DNA from: Misgurnus anguillicaudatus
Taxonomy: Eukaryota; Chordata; Actinopteri; Cypriniformes; Cobitidae
Assembly: GCF_027580225.2 (NCBI RefSeq)
Contig: NC_073341.2
Location: forward strand, 11,938,001 to 12,002,000
DNA: 64,000 nucleotides
Reading direction: 5' to 3'
Position numbers and translations under genes: made by a program. Numbering within the stretch: position 1 is the stretch's first letter; every line of letters begins with the position of its first letter. Below, in pieces: positions 1 to 13,032 of this stretch. A model generated the notes under the pieces. That model had not been told where the DNA came from. It searched no databases and was given only the letters and a program-made list of their open reading frames with translations.

Positions 1-596
1 TCTGACCTCTATAGCCTCTCTTTTAGTTTCTGATGTCCATACGTATACTTCCTCGTCAAAGACATCTCTAATTTGTCAGTTTACCATCTGATCTCACTCC
101 GTGACTGACTGTGTGTAGTCTTAAGACTATGAAGTGCCTTTGGGGCACTATTGGTAACTATTTGGTAGATACATTTATAATTTCTAATACATTACTACTA
201 TAAAAATGATCTCTGGGGGCCCCAAAAGTGCATGGGCCCTTAGAATCACTCTATCCCCCCCTTAGTGGCGAGCCTGCTGGTACCTAACTCTTTAAAGAGT
301 AAATGAGAGAACCTCATAAGAGATCTAGGCCTGTGATGCTGGGGAAGGATGGGGGCTCTGAAAAAATGTCATGGCATAGAGGAGTTTAATAAATTAATTA
401 TTCATTTAAAGTCCCCAATTCCAAATAAATATTTTTTGTGGCAAAGGCTTACATCTGGAACTTGGTAAGGATAACAAACTATCTTATTATTTGACCTTCA
501 AAAATTTGCCTTGAGTTGATTTGTTTGTGGTTAAACATAAATCCATTCCAAAATTCAGTTTCTCCATCTTTCATTTATTTTTCTCTTTGAGCTGGT
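1..596. other. No gene seen
   Basis: I see no convincing exon, RNA gene or bounded repeat here. The sequence is non-coding in all frames. It ends at a TTCAA pentamer run that forms the 3' tail of the minus-strand LINE to the right. Confidence 0.5.
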
Positions 597-1361
597 TCTA
601 TTCAATTCAATTCAATTCAATTTTATTTATATAGCGCTTTTCACAATACTTAATTGTTTCAAAGCAGCTTTACATTAATAGAAGCAGTAAAAGCACAGAA
701 AACGACAGATAGCACAACATAATACACAATAGCATAAGCAGTCAAATTTGCTGCGGCTATGACTCGACATTATGAGCAAGCGTATTACTAATGTAACGTC
801 TAGGAGAAGAAGCTAAGTTAAGCCCAAGCAGGCTACCTCCCCGGGTTAAAAAACCCCCTAGGAGAAAAAACAAAAAACCCCGGGTTGTTTAGCCGAGGAA
901 ATAAAAAATAAAAAGTCCTAGGAGGGAAAAACCCTTGGGAGATATACATGTATATACACACATATAAGCGGATAAGGAGATTAAGCGGAGAGTAAGCGGG
1001 TTCTGCCGGTGATCGTTGGTCAGGCATCAGCTGGGCATCACATTGAGGGACGACCAGTAGATCAGAGGTGTGTCGACTTTCACATCTACCGGAACTGGGT
1101 CTGTTTGTCCCATTGTCCTCAGGGTCGAGGACAAGACAGGGAGAGAAAAACAAAATCATATTAGCGTAGGGGCCGTTCACATGTAATGCAAGTGTCACAC
1201 AGTGATGTGGTTTAATCAGCTTAGTTTCAGACAGACTAACTATTGCGGCATAATTATATTATCCACAGTTGAGGATTTTGTAAATTGGTAGCCCACTGTG
1301 ACGGTATATATGGTAACTAAGGGTCACCTTCCGATCTTTAAGAGAAAATGAAACCTGTCGA

Positions 1362-2260
1362 CCCGTTTGACTAAGGCCTGTAACCCCACTGTCGTTGTTA
1401 ATGCAGGTTCAGTGGCAAACGGGTCTATATTGCATACTATTTACAAGATCACGAGAAAACGCCAACATCGCAACCTGACCATACGTGTCAACCCGTTTGA
1501 CTAAGGCTGGAGGCCCCACTGTCGTTGTTAATGCAGGTTCAGTGGCAAACGGGTCTGTATGGCAAACTATTCACAAGACACATGAAAGCGCCAAAATCGC
1601 AACCCGACCATACGTGCCAACCCGTTTGACTAAGGCCGGAAGCCCCACTGTCGTCGTTAATGCAGGTTCAGTGGCAAACGGGTCTGTATGGCATACTACT
1701 CGCAATACAAAGAAAGCGCCAAAATCACAACCCAACCATACGTGCCAACCCGTTTGACTAAGGCTGGAGGCCCCACTGTCGTCGTTAATGCAGGTTCAGT
1801 GGCAAACAGGTTTGTATGGCATACTATTCACAAGACACACGAAAATGCCAGAATCACAACCCAACCATACGTGCCAACCCGTTTGACTAAGGCCGGAAGC
1901 CCCACTGTCGTCGTTAATGCAGGTTCAGTGGCAAACGGGTCTGTATGGCATACTACTCGCAATACAAAGAAAGCGCCAAAATCACAACCCAACCATACAT
2001 GCCAACCCGTTTGACTAAGGCTGGAGGCCCCACTGTCGTCGTTAATGCAGGTTCAGTGGCAAACAGGTTTGTATGGCATACTATTCACAAGACACACGAA
2101 AATGCCAGAATCACAACCCAACCATACGTGCCAACCCGTTTGACTAAGGCTGGAGGCCCCACTGTCGTCGTTAATGCAGGTTCAGTGGAAAACGGGTTTG
2201 TATGGCATCCTATTCACAAGACACATGAAAGTTCCAAAATCGCAATCCGACCATACGTTA
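1362..2260 (+). repeat. 129-bp minisatellite, seven units, with dimeric higher order
   Basis: Units begin near 1362, 1492, 1621, 1749, 1878, 2006 and 2135, so the period is 128-130 bp. Units 3+4 and 5+6 are nearly identical as pairs, giving a 257-bp higher-order repeat. Most units carry CCCGTTTG near the start and CAAACGGG about 60 bp later, with CCACTG/CAGTGG nested inside, so each could fold into a hairpin. Units 4 and 6 carry CAAACAGG instead, which weakens the stem. Open frames through the array are a by-product of the 43-codon period and are not called as genes. Confidence 0.9.
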
Positions 2261-2329
2261 AGATAAGGTTTTTATTTATTTATTTGGTTGGTCTGTGTTA
2301 TGACCGCGAGTGCTTTGTTCCGTACAAAT

Positions 2330-3880
2330 AACTATTTCGAGTTAAGTACCTTTACTAGACAAATTATGCGAATGCTTTGTTGAAGAGAAAAGTTTTAAGT
2401 CTAGATTTAAAATTATCGACTGTGTCTGATTCTCGGACATCGGTTGGTAAATCATTCCAGAGCTTAGGGGCTAAGTAGGAAAAGGATCTTCCACTTTTAG
2501 ACACTTTTGATAGTCTAGGGATAATCAAGAGACCAGAATTTTGCGACCGTAGTGTGCGTGATGGATTGTATTCTGATAGTAATTCTCTAAGATATGAGGG
2601 TGCTAGGCCATTTAAAGCTTTGTAGGTGATTAGTGATATTTTAAATTGTATGCGATATTTAACTGGTAGCCAGTGTAAAGATGCCAGAATTGGGCTTATG
2701 TGGTCGTACTTTTTAGATTGAGTAAGTACCCTTGCGGAAGCGTTTTGAACTAGCTGAAGCTTGTTTACTTGATTTGCATGGCATCCCCCGAGTAGCGAGT
2801 TCCAATAGTCTATTCTAGAGTAGAGCTGAAGATCTTTGCCCGAACCCGACCGGACCCGTCGGGACCCGACGGGCTCGGCCGGGTTCGGGCTTCATTTCTA
2901 ACATTTTACACGGGCTCGGGCCGGGCTCGGGCTTGCGCTCCGGCTTTGTGAGGTAAATGAGTGGTCAAGTTCAATGCTACTGGATGCACTATCAGTAGCG
3001 CAGGACCGCGCTGAATTCATTTACAGTGGATTTAATGATTTTCCTCATCAAAAACATGTGGCCTAATCTTGGTGAGTAGGTTTTTAAATGTATAACTAAA
3101 TATGAATCGAGTCTTAAATACATACTTTAGACAGAGGATATAGACTAATGTTGGCAGTAATGGAGAGAAGTGCCGACGCAAATCCCGCGGAGCCTTTCTC
3201 TTAATTCGTTATTGCCAAATTCCCCTCTTAATTCAGACTGTATTATCTTAATTTCATTCGTTAAGAAATAATAATTTTATTGGCATATTTATAGTGTATT
3301 GCATAAGCCTATTTAGAATGCGATGTTACAATGTTACAGATGACTTATTTTATTTCTTCGTTTCAACTTCCAAGTGGCGTGTAGATTATTAGTCATGAAT
3401 AAATAATGTTAAAACCTGTGTAAATTTCTCATTCTTGACAAAAGCTGTGTGTGCGCGCACATTTAAATAATGTCGGGCTGTAAACGGGTTCGGGCTTTTA
3501 AAAAGCTGTCAATCTAAATGTACGTTCGGGTTCGGGCTGCATTCTGTCGGGCTCCGGACATTTCGGGCTTAACTTTTAAGGCCCGATTACGATTACAGCT
3601 CTATTCTAGAGGTCATAAAAGCATGGATAAGCTTCTCTGCGTCAGATGTAGACAGTATATGGCGTATTTTCGAGATATTTCTAAGATGGAAGAATGCTGT
3701 GCGGCAGACGTTGGCGATATGAATATCGAAGGATAAGTTGCTGTCGAACATCACACCTAAGTTCCTAACCGTGGAAGATGGCACCACAGTGCAGCCATCT
3801 ATGTGCAACTTGTAAACTGACATATTATGTTTGTAGCGATTCGGTTCAATAAAAAGTATCTAACGCATTATGTGATCTGC
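2330..3880 (-). pseudogene. Reverse transcriptase C-terminal remnant of the LINE
   Basis: The minus-strand translation of 3604-3830 contains a motif like LGVMFDSNLSFDIHI followed by FFHLRNISKIRHILS, and that of 2330-2820 contains HISPILASLHWLPV, YKALNGLAPSYL and LAPKLWNDLP. These are the hallmark post-RT segments of L2/CR1/Rex LINEs. The two parts are separated by a hAT insertion at 2821-3603, and the reading resumes in frame when the insert and one target copy are ignored. The endonuclease and RT active-site region are absent, so the copy is dead. Upstream of 3830 the frame holds at least one stop. Confidence 0.8.
2821..3603. mobile_element. hAT-type non-autonomous element (783 bp)
   Basis: Ends are TAGAGCTG and CAGCTCTA, and the 8-bp direct repeat TTCTAGAG flanks both sides (2813-2820 and 3604-3611). 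An 8-bp duplication with TAGRG-type ends is diagnostic of hAT transposons. The interior has no transposase. It is unusual in carrying GGGCTCGGGC-like G+C-rich repeats just inside both ends. It sits inside the LINE RT remnant and so is younger than that LINE. Confidence 0.9.
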
Positions 3881-5812
3881 AAAATATAAACATCATGCTG
3901 ACATCCTCCTGATCTAAAAAAAACATATTTCCAAAAAATATATCTCGGCTGCCTGGCTAAATGTTCCTGAGTGATACCAATTAGGACTTTAATTTTCTGT
4001 CGAAAACAAATTAATGTTAATGTGGTTGCATTTTTTCCTCAAAACGATATTACTTTGGTTTTTGTGTCACTAACTTAAAAAAAATGCAGTTTTAAAACTT
4101 TTTGACATTTGTTGAATAGCACTTTGCTCAGGACTGAAACCAGTCCTTTGCATAACAAATTTAACTTAACCAGTTTGGATATTGTAACTGTTAATATATG
4201 AAGTTCAGTCAGTGCCATTTATAATAAAGTCCCTCATCATAAAACTGTTTCATTGTCATAAATAATATAGGATTTTGTGAGGAACAAAAAACAAAAAATA
4301 TTAAAATGAATTAAAGAACATTTTGAGGGCACAGAGTAAGTTGGTGATGTTAATGGTGATTAATTGTCTGCCTTTGTAAATCTATCAGTCTGAATGTGAC
4401 AGTAATGAGACAACAGAGCAACAGCTGTTAAGAAAATCTATCTTTTATTGAGCCAGTAACACACAGACAAATTTAGATTAATGGAACGATGAAACAGACA
4501 ATGGCTCCAAGTAAATGTAGGAATGTTTATTTAACCTTTCCTGTTTCTCAACCCCAAGGGCATTGCACTAGCAAAGTCAAAGTCCTTGACTTGTTTCCTA
4601 TAGGGAATTCATGTCATGATAAATGCACTAAATCCACTGTAAGATGTTTGGGATTTAAGCATCTGCCATATACATACTGCATTTCACACTTTTTAATTCA
4701 CTTACACTATAATATAAAAGTAAACTCACCAAATGAATAACACAAAAACTATGGGAATTATGTATAGCGAGTATGTCGCTAGATTTATTGACTTTATAGA
4801 CCCCTTTAGCAACTAATTTACAAAAACGTGTCTGGCGAATAAAAAGGTATTCGGCTGTTTTAAAATATAGTCTGTAAAAGTTCAGGTAGTAAGAGAAAAG
4901 TGAAACTGCTGATGTAGCCAGTACGTATGCAAATATGATGTGATGATATAATTGATATGCTTATTAGCACATAACATCATCTAGCGACATTTGGTGATTT
5001 TTCACGAAGGCGTTAGCTACTTTCCATTGAAAATAGTTGGCAACAGATATTTTGAAAAATATTTTGTCATCTTCTTCAGTTTAGTCACCCTTTGCCTGAT
5101 ATGCTTCTCAAACATTTTTGAAGGAGTTCACATCTTGACTCTTATTGACTGTATAGTCAGACAAAATGGTCAAAGTATGTACCTGTCACTGGATAATAGT
5201 ATCTCAATATTGGTACCAAATGTATACATTTCTGTATCTAATGGTACATACCTTTTAAAAGGGTACAGCTGAGGTACATATTTTGACAATATTTTTCGGT
5301 GTGCTTCTTCTTCATTGTTTAGTCATGTGTTTAGTCAGTTTACATTTTTTTTAGTTTTCTAATGATAGAAATTGGTATGTTAAAATTATTTTTGTCTATA
5401 AAAATAATTTCAAAAATTTTATCTCATGCCTTCAGATTAAACAATTTTTAAGATCATGAGAAAATTTTCAGTCAAGTGTTGTAAAACTTTTGCATGGTAC
5501 TGTAAAATCCATCAAATTTATCCACACAAATTATGTCAGAGTTTTTTTATTTTTAAATAAATCAACAATTTTATATATATATATATAAACTGTAAAATAA
5601 TTATATTATATTATATTTATTTTATATTAAGTTACCAACAAAGGGACAAAAATGATGCCAAATTTGAAAAAATAAACTGAATAGAAAATTAATAACAAAT
5701 AAATGAAAAAAACAATTTGTTATTTAAATTTGGCAGTATATGCATAAAATATAAGAATATACCAAAGCATTGAAATCATGCTGTAAAGCACATATGAAAC
5801 TTTTTCAAAATA
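3881..5812. other. No gene seen; A+T-rich spacer
   Basis: No exon with usable splice sites and a recognisable protein is visible. There is a short TA run near 5573-5588. A stretch at about 5150-5280 with GGTACAnnn motifs resembles one at 61240-61420 and may be an old MITE, but I could not fix its ends. Confidence 0.4.
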
Positions 5813-5816
5813 TTAA

Positions 5817-7277
5817 AGAGCCCATATTATGAAAAACTCACTTTTTCTGGGTTTTGGGGTGTTCATTTGTGTCTCTGATGCTTCCACACGCATACAAACT
5901 TGGAAAAAAATCCATCCATGTTGTTTTGAGTGAGATACACGTTTCTGAATGTCCTCTGCCTTGAGTCTCAGATTGCACAAGTTCAAACTCAGCGGCGTTG
6001 GGACGTAACTAGCCGTTTGACTAGTCTCACGGAAATAACAGCGCTATTTGAATGTTATGGATTATACTCCCGCCTACTTTTAAGAACAAAGTTTTAACGC
6101 GTGTTTATTGGAACCTAAAGTGTAATCTTATATACAGTGTTTTACGACGCAAATAGTCCTCAGATTGTAGGCGATATTATTTTCTATTACAAGACATTCA
6201 TGCGAAATCTGATGTAAACAACAGACTATGTATCTATATTTCACGGATTATACGCATTTGTGGACAAAAAATGGTCATTGAATGTATTTTATTGGACTTT
6301 CATGGATCATTCACACATCTGAAACAGACTGGATTCGATTCGCGATCGCTATATCAACACAAAAGGTAAGAAGTCACGTTATATTTTGCATGTTGTCATC
6401 TTCTGTCACAAAATACTACATTTATGATGCTAGAGCATCTGTATCTCAAAACAGAGATCATACATTGATGCTAATCCCGTAAATGATACCTTTTAAATGT
6501 ATAGTAATGTGAATATTATTGTTTGTAGACAGTAACGTTAGGCTATATTGATATTTTTTGCAGGCTAGATAGTTTGCAGCGTGGTTTTCGAAAGTAAAAA
6601 AAAATTTAACGGCTTTATTTTACAATTCTACATGAACTAAGTAATAGTGCTTTGCCAAACTAATCTAGACCGGGCCTTACCGACCCGGCTTTTCTGACGA
6701 GGCTAACGTACCCCCGAGTCTCTTATCATTTCCCAAGATACGGTCCGGACCTCCCGCTAGCTTCTAGCAATTAGCACGTGGCCCACAAGCAGTATACATC
6801 CCCCGCCGGGTCTAAATTTCTGTCATTTGCGAAAATAATGCGTTTGAAAATGTTTTATAATGGGAAAACGAGTGTATTGTTGAAACTGCTACATCACAAT
6901 TGACTCTGGAATCATTGTGTGTCATGAGTTTCTTCTCCTGGAGTGTACTTATTAGTGATACTTTTTTTGCTTGATTTGTCTGTTGGCAACATAAACCGTT
7001 AATAATAATAAATAAAAATAACACAGTATTGTCTGTACTGCTCACGATACCACTAAGCACGCGCACGGGCACATGACGTTAGTAGTGGGGCGTGATCAAA
7101 GGAGCAGCAGCTCATAAATATGTAATGACCACCTCAAAACGGCTGAAATGCACTGAAACTAGAGATGGGTAATAATCTTTTCCTACAAGTTATTTCAAAC
7201 AAACAAATTTTAAAACATGTTTTATGGAACTCATACATCTATTTAACTTGTGGAAAAGCAGTCATAATATGGGCACT
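5817..7277. mobile_element. TTAA-type inverted-repeat element (1461 bp)
   Basis: Left end AGAGCCCATATTATG and right end CATAATATGGGCACT form imperfect terminal inverted repeats, flanked by TTAA on both sides (5813-5816 and 7278-7281). No transposase is visible. TTAA duplication with AGG/AGA-type ends fits Kolobok-like elements better than piggyBac, whose ends start with CC. That superfamily call is an inference. Confidence 0.8.
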
Positions 7278-7281
7278 TTAA

Positions 7282-8904
7282 AAAAACTCTATTTTAATTT
7301 TCATGATTTTACATTTTATTTGGTGTGTAAGTGTAAGTGTTAGTACAGTATTAGTTAACAATCTGCAAAGTTACGAATCCTAAATGCTTGAGTTGCCAAA
7401 CTTGAGTTACCAATGCCTTGCATTGACATATCTTCTTATATATGTGCATTAAGATGCACACCTGTAATGTTTTTAGTATGGTTTGCTTGTAAAAACTACT
7501 TAAATGTACTAACTAAGACCCAGTCCTGGATTAATCTAAACCCTGGGGAAACTGCCCCGATGTTTTTGAACCATAAAACACGTGAACACATTGCATTACG
7601 CCAACACACAAAGTAACATTGTTTTTAGCAACGTCTTAGGAGCTCTTTAATGTTCTTCAACAATCCTTATCATAATCTAATGATCTAATGATTTTTTGAA
7701 AACAGAAAACATACCATAACATCTCTCAGTCAGATTTTGTCTCTTAACCAGATAATACAACACACACAAACACTTCAATCTTCAATCACTCAAACATTTC
7801 TTCCTTTTATGTTGTAATATGACCTTACTGAACCTCAGCACCCCCTGAACAACTGTCTATCATCACACATCTCTCTCTCTCTCTGACACACAAACAATGA
7901 ACACATTCTTACACTTAATCATATATGTAATATTATGAAACGAAACGTTTTCTATTAATAGATTTAATTAAACTACCTAATTTAACTTTTAATAGGAATT
8001 TTCTTTGACATCAATTTGTTCTCAAGATTATTTTGTGCTGTGTAAGGCATTTGTTCGGTTTGCGTGTTATTCCCTATACTTTCTCTCAGATGCCCGAGGC
8101 TTTAAATTCCTGTCAGGTTGGGGTGCCACATAACCATAGGAAAAGAACATAACTTGTTTGGCATCTTTAATCATCTTTCCCATCCAGAAATGATTCACAG
8201 GCATGTATTTTCATTAGTGGACACTTTATAGATAGTCAAGCTTCCATTAGAAAAGCCCTTAATCGTCATCACGAGTGAAGAGACCCATAGCTCATGAAAC
8301 CTGCTTATAAGCTGTAGAATTAGTAATAATGAATTAATGTCCTAAGAGTCGAAAAAGAAAAAAATTGGAGCTGTTTTAGTGTTTGTGTTTATGATTTTGT
8401 GGAGTAGTTTAAAAGACCAATTTTTGAAAATGTGGCAGGCTTCAAGGTTATTGTAAATACTGAAATTGTTCACCTTCCAAAACGATAAGCTGTCAAGAGG
8501 AAATAATGAAATGCCCTTGACTGAGCAGTCAAATTGCTAATATTATGACACAAAGAATTCAGGTTACACCGACGTACATCAATCAGTAACTTCTAAAACT
8601 GCACCGTCAGTGATGAATAGAGTTTAAATATTTTTAAAATAACCACATTTCTTTTGTAACAAGTCACGCCAAAACAATTGTTAATAAATATATTTTTTAT
8701 TTCCTGATAAATATAGAATATTGGAATGGTGTTGCTGTTTATCACAAGGTCCTGGTAGACCCTGTGGAGCCCATTTTCTCCCAAACATTCATCATTAGGA
8801 AACATTTATGGTGCAAACAGAACTGTCAAGGCTACAAATAAGCTTCAATAACCAAACCCATCCATTTAAAAACCTATTCGATTTGGATAAGATTACTGCT
8901 CAAT
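7282..8904. other. No gene seen
   Basis: A+T-rich sequence with a short CT run near 7870. No exon, RNA gene or bounded repeat could be supported. Confidence 0.4.
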
Positions 8905-8975
8905 GTTTAATTTCAATTCACATTTATTTGTATAGTGCTTTTCACTATGCATGTTGTTTCAATGCTGCAATGCAT
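8905..8975 (-). repeat. L2/CR1-like LINE 3'-end fragment
   Basis: On the minus strand this reads as a LINE tail with AGTGAAAAGCACTATACAAA and a TTGAA-like end, matching the tail at 597-650. No coding part is attached. Confidence 0.5.
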
Positions 8976-9323
8976 GCTTACAGTATGTCAGCTTGGGACT
9001 ATTTTCTGAATTTTTTTCTGATTGTGGATGGGCATCCCGACAGAAAAGCAATGTTCCCTTAAAGCTGAGTTAGGTTGAAAAAAGCTTATTAAAAGCTTAT
9101 TATTAACATGCTATCGTGCTTTTCATTGAGGTTTTTCAGCTACATCTACAGTAATTTTATGTAATCTGACACTAACCTGCATCACGCATTGATGTTATTA
9201 TTTTTTATGCGTTGTTATGCATTTCCCACTAAGAAAAAAGGTGCAAATCTTAATCTTTCGGATAACACTTTAAGGTCCAAATTAATAGTGTGTTTCACTA
9301 CAAATAACAGTTTTCTGGCCAAC

Positions 9324-9724
9324 CACTGTAAAAAAATCAGTAGAAATTACAGTGTTACTTGCAGCTGGTTGCCGGTAATTTACCGTAGATTTAAATCTTT
9401 GTTATTTACTGGCAAGAGGTTGTTCAAAGTTAAAAAAAATGTAGTCTTTATCTTTACAAAATAAAACTATAACAGCCTCATGCAAAGCATTCTGGGAAAC
9501 AGAAATCATCATAAACCTTTTTCTGTTTTTTGTTTCAGATTTTGTTTTCCACAATGCTTTGCTTGATGCTGTTATTTTAGTTTTACTCTATAAAGACAAA
9601 AACTTAATGTTCATTTAACTTTAAACTAAATGTTGCCAGTAAATAACATAAATTTAAATCTACAGTAAGTTACCGGCAACTAGCTGCAAGTAACACTGTA
9701 ATTTCTACTGAATTTTTTACAGTG
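9324..9724. mobile_element. Fold-back MITE, CACTGTAAAAAA ends (401 bp)
   Basis: The element starts with CACTGTAAAAAA and ends with TTTTTTACAGTG. The two halves are inverted copies of each other through most of their length (for example GTAATTTACCGTAGATTTAAA on the left against TTTAAATCTACAGTAAGTTAC on the right). A related copy lies at 9978-10383 and a shortened one at 15270-15440. Confidence 0.8.
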
Positions 9725-9977
9725 TGATGATCCTTAACCAGATTTAAGGGACAGGAAAAGGATTGAACAATATTCTTTTGAACCATCAATTATTTTAAAA
9801 TTTACAGTAGTTAATTGTTCAGGTTTGTAATGTAATAATAATGTACTATTTGAGGAACAGAAAGGAGTCTTATGCCAGGCTCAAACTACAGGATTATCAG
9901 TCCAAATGTATTTCCCCCTCCTGAGAATCCAAAAGAAATTCGGGTCCTGGTCCTCCGATGTTTGGCTCAGATTATCA

Positions 9978-10383
9978 CACTGTTAACAATTTTGGTAAAA
10001 TGACGGTATTACTGCCAGCAGTTTGTCAGTAACTTACTGTAGTTTTAAATTTATGTTATTTACTGGCAACAGTCTTTTCAAAGATAAATGAACATTAATT
10101 AAAGACTTTATCTTTACATGAAAAAACTATAAAAAGTACAACATTATGCAAAGCGTTTCTGGTAACCAAAATCAGAAAAAAACTGAAAAAGGTTAATGAG
10201 GATTTCTGGTTTCCAGAATGCTTTGCATGAGTTTGTTTTTATCATCTTATTCTGTAAAGACAAAGACTTGTTAATGTTTAATGTTCATTTATCTTTGAAC
10301 AAACTGTTGCTAGTAAATTAAATAACTTTAAATCTACAGTAAGTTACTGGAAAACTGCTGCATACAGCAACTTTTTTGCAGTG
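9978..10383. mobile_element. Fold-back MITE, CACTGT ends (406 bp)
   Basis: Same family as 9324-9724: CACTGTTAAC at the left, TTTTTTGCAGTG at the right, and shared inverted inner blocks around ACTTACTGTAG and CTACAGTAAGT. Confidence 0.8.
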
Positions 10384-11089
10384 CATGTTATTTATGACAT
10401 TTACAAGCAAATTGGGGCCACCTCGATCACGTGCACATTTATGATTTTTAATTGTGATAATTACATCATTACAGATGAATAACAGATGTTGTAGGCAATA
10501 ATTTTATAAAGAGAACAAACAGTACAATTAAAGTCGTTTTTAGTGATCTGTCATGGAAAAACATTTGTTTTAGGAAATGTCAATTATAAGTACATCAGGA
10601 AGTCTCTGGTAGGTCTAAATTAAACCTACACAGCCGATTAAACATTTGTATAATTAAGGGTATCCTAAATATAGATCTTTCCAGAAAGCCCAGTGTGTGT
10701 TTAATGATAGGGTCCTATCTAAAGAGAGTCTGCTATAAGATCAATAACTGTTACATTTCCTTGACATTTTGATTACATGTCAAGATGAATTCTTAATCTG
10801 GTTAAATACAGATCTTTGGTGTCAAACCATGCAGAATGAAGAGGTTTATTATGTTAATACACAATAATTGTTCCCTATAATGTTCCCTACAGTAGATGAC
10901 GAATTGTTTTTCTGAATTAAAAATATATAAAGTTTTGTTTTATTTTATATTAACAGACATTTATTACTACTATGAAGTGTTGGACGTGCGTTTGATAATA
11001 AAGAAAGGAATAAAGGAAATAATTGGTAGGATAGATGGTTACAGCTTCAAAAAAAATTGTGTTTTAATAAAGACTTTAAAAAATAATGA

Positions 11090-11396
11090 GATCATTTTCA
11101 ATTACTAAACGATTACTGAAACGTAGCCTAGTCAACGCCAGATCAACACCAGAGTTAAATGTCATACACCGCTGCGTTGTGCGCGCGTCAATATCTGTAA
11201 AGCACCTCCTTCTTTCGCTGAAGAAGTCTCATCTCCTCAGATCAGCAGTTGCTCCCTCACAGGAGAGACAGCATCAGCTCCTCAAACAAGCAGTTGGTCC
11301 CTTACCGGAGAGCACAGCACACCTCCTCAAACAAGCAGTTAGTCCCTCACTGACGAGGATAAGAGCGGCGGAAGATCGGCGCCAGCAGTGAACACG
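11090..11396 (+). other. Candidate 5'UTR or first exon with 45-bp tandem repeat (speculative)
   Basis: This block is richer in G+C and CpG than its surroundings and ends at a good splice donor, CACG then GTAAGG at about 11397-11402. Three copies of a 45-bp unit beginning CTCCTCA lie at 11233, 11278 and 11323. Because 45 is a multiple of three, an open frame runs through it with 15-residue repeats beginning LL(R/K). I do not recognise the peptide and think a non-coding exon more likely. It lies upstream of, and in the same orientation as, the receptor gene whose coding exon has its own acceptor at 35603. A link between them across 24 kb is conjecture. Confidence 0.25.
11233..11357 (+). repeat. 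45-bp tandem repeat, about 2.8 units
   Basis: Units share CTCCTCA, AGCAGTT and a TCCCT block, at starts 11233, 11278 and 11323. Units 2 and 3 are the most alike (CTCCTCAAACAAGCAGTT in both). Confidence 0.85.
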
Positions 11397-11402
11397 GTAA
11401 GG

Positions 11403-13032
11403 TCGGGAAAGATGCGCTTTGTGAGGTGCTGTAGTTTGACAGATATTACTGTGTAAGAAAACTTGTGAAAACATTCAAGGTTAACTGATGGGGGTTGTTA
11501 AATAGTAAAATAGAAGTGAAAATCTTTAGACCGTATAAATTGGCGGTTCGCAATAGATTGCTTTTGGAGAGACAGAGATGTCTAAAAGATGTTTAATACT
11601 TGGGAGTCTCACTTGACGTTGGAGATGTCAGTGGTCTGTGGTTTAGATCGGATGGATTGCGCCGTAGTTTTTGGTATAATCATCATCTAGTCTATTATTA
11701 GGCTATATTCATCTCAAAGACACGTGTGTGTGCGCGCGCACGTGTGTTTGTGTGTTTTCTCTGTTTTGTGGGAGCATCATTTCTTTTGAAACATACCTAA
11801 TGACGAGTTCATGACAATGGCAAAATACAGAAGGGTACGGTTTGTGCGATGCTGATATTAAGTAAGAAGTAAGGTTAGGATATTTTTGGTAAATTCCTGC
11901 CATAATAAATTATGTTCTTGCATGTTTGTGTGACACTCACGTGCATGTAGCCTACAATTGATATAAAAAATCGAAGACGTCATACATTTATTCGTGTATA
12001 ATAGAGGTTTGGATATAAGTAATGTTGTTAAAGTATTTTAATAAATAATAGGGAATGATCCCTGCATGCCTTTTATATCCTGTCATTCCATGAAGACCAT
12101 AGAAATTCATGTTTGTCAACCGTAATCTAACGCAATTGCACAATCTTCGCTTTTATTAGTGTATATTTTGTAAATAATCTTTTTTTACTATATATATATT
12201 TTTTAAAGATAAACGCTCTTTTATATGAGGTAGGAGCCCACATCTAACAGCGGAACGTGACACTCACACACGCGCACACAATAATTCTATACACATAATT
12301 ACTTACCAATAAAAATAATATGTATGCTTTGTTTGTGGTGTTTCTATAACTTTATATATGTTTATTAAAGTTAGGTGATAAACATTACGACGTGAAATGC
12401 ATTTATTTTCATGCATTGGAGAAATAGGCAAGTGTTGTTTCCTCAGAAAATTTCACACTGCTGTTACTGTACCCATTATCACCAGCTAAACAGACACAGA
12501 CTTAAGCAACCAGTTATATAAAGGAACACAATGTTATAAACAAGATGTGCACCCCCCCCCAAAAAAAAAATAAGCCACCACTGCTGCAGACAGGACTATA
12601 ATGTGAGCTATTTTCCCATCATTAGTGTAAAACTCCATCCAGATAAACGGTGGCAAGGACTGAGACTGATCAATTCATATTTGTTCACTTATTACTGTGA
12701 TAATATTAGCCAGAGTTTCAAAGGTAGACATTAATTATGTCCCTTTTTAAATTACTTGGCGATCGATGGCTAACATTTGTCTTTTTTACATTATCTGGTA
12801 TGTCTGTGATTATCTTAAAGCCTGAAAATGAGTACACTGTTTAAAATTAGGAGGCTTCTTGATGCTATAGAAGAACCTTTTATGGCTACATGGTTCCATA
12901 AGGAACCCTTAATATCTAGAGGTAATGAAAAGGTAAGAAAAAAATGAGGAGCTCAGATGCAAAATCCTTCAAAAATTAGATAATGAGATTAGCCGATTGG
13001 TCTCAGCACATATTATATGTTAATAAAATACC
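11403..13032. other. No gene seen
   Basis: A+T-rich sequence with a GTGTGTGCGCGC run near 11725 and a C/A homopolymer junction near 12550. I found no supported exon or bounded repeat. Confidence 0.4.

Larger units (their letters stand above)
597..3880 (-). mobile_element. 5'-truncated L2/CR1-like non-LTR retrotransposon
   Basis: Read on the minus strand this has the layout of a LINE 3' half: part of a reverse transcriptase, a long 3'UTR, and a terminal AGCGCTATATAAATAAAATT-like end followed by TTGAA pentamer repeats (about 597-620 on the + strand). That terminal pattern is typical of fish L2/CR1/Rex-type LINEs. The 5' part is missing beyond about 3880. The 3'UTR contains a seven-unit minisatellite (1362-2260). 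A hAT element (2821-3603) is inserted in the coding remnant. Joining 597-2260 with the RT part as one element is an inference from order and orientation. Confidence 0.7.

Noticed and set aside
1485..2331. Chain of overlapping ORFs in the 129-bp repeat; also a CRISPR-like array
   Set aside because: The ORFs arise from a repeat length divisible by three and shift frame at 128-bp units. Units are directly adjacent with no unique spacers, and the host is a vertebrate.
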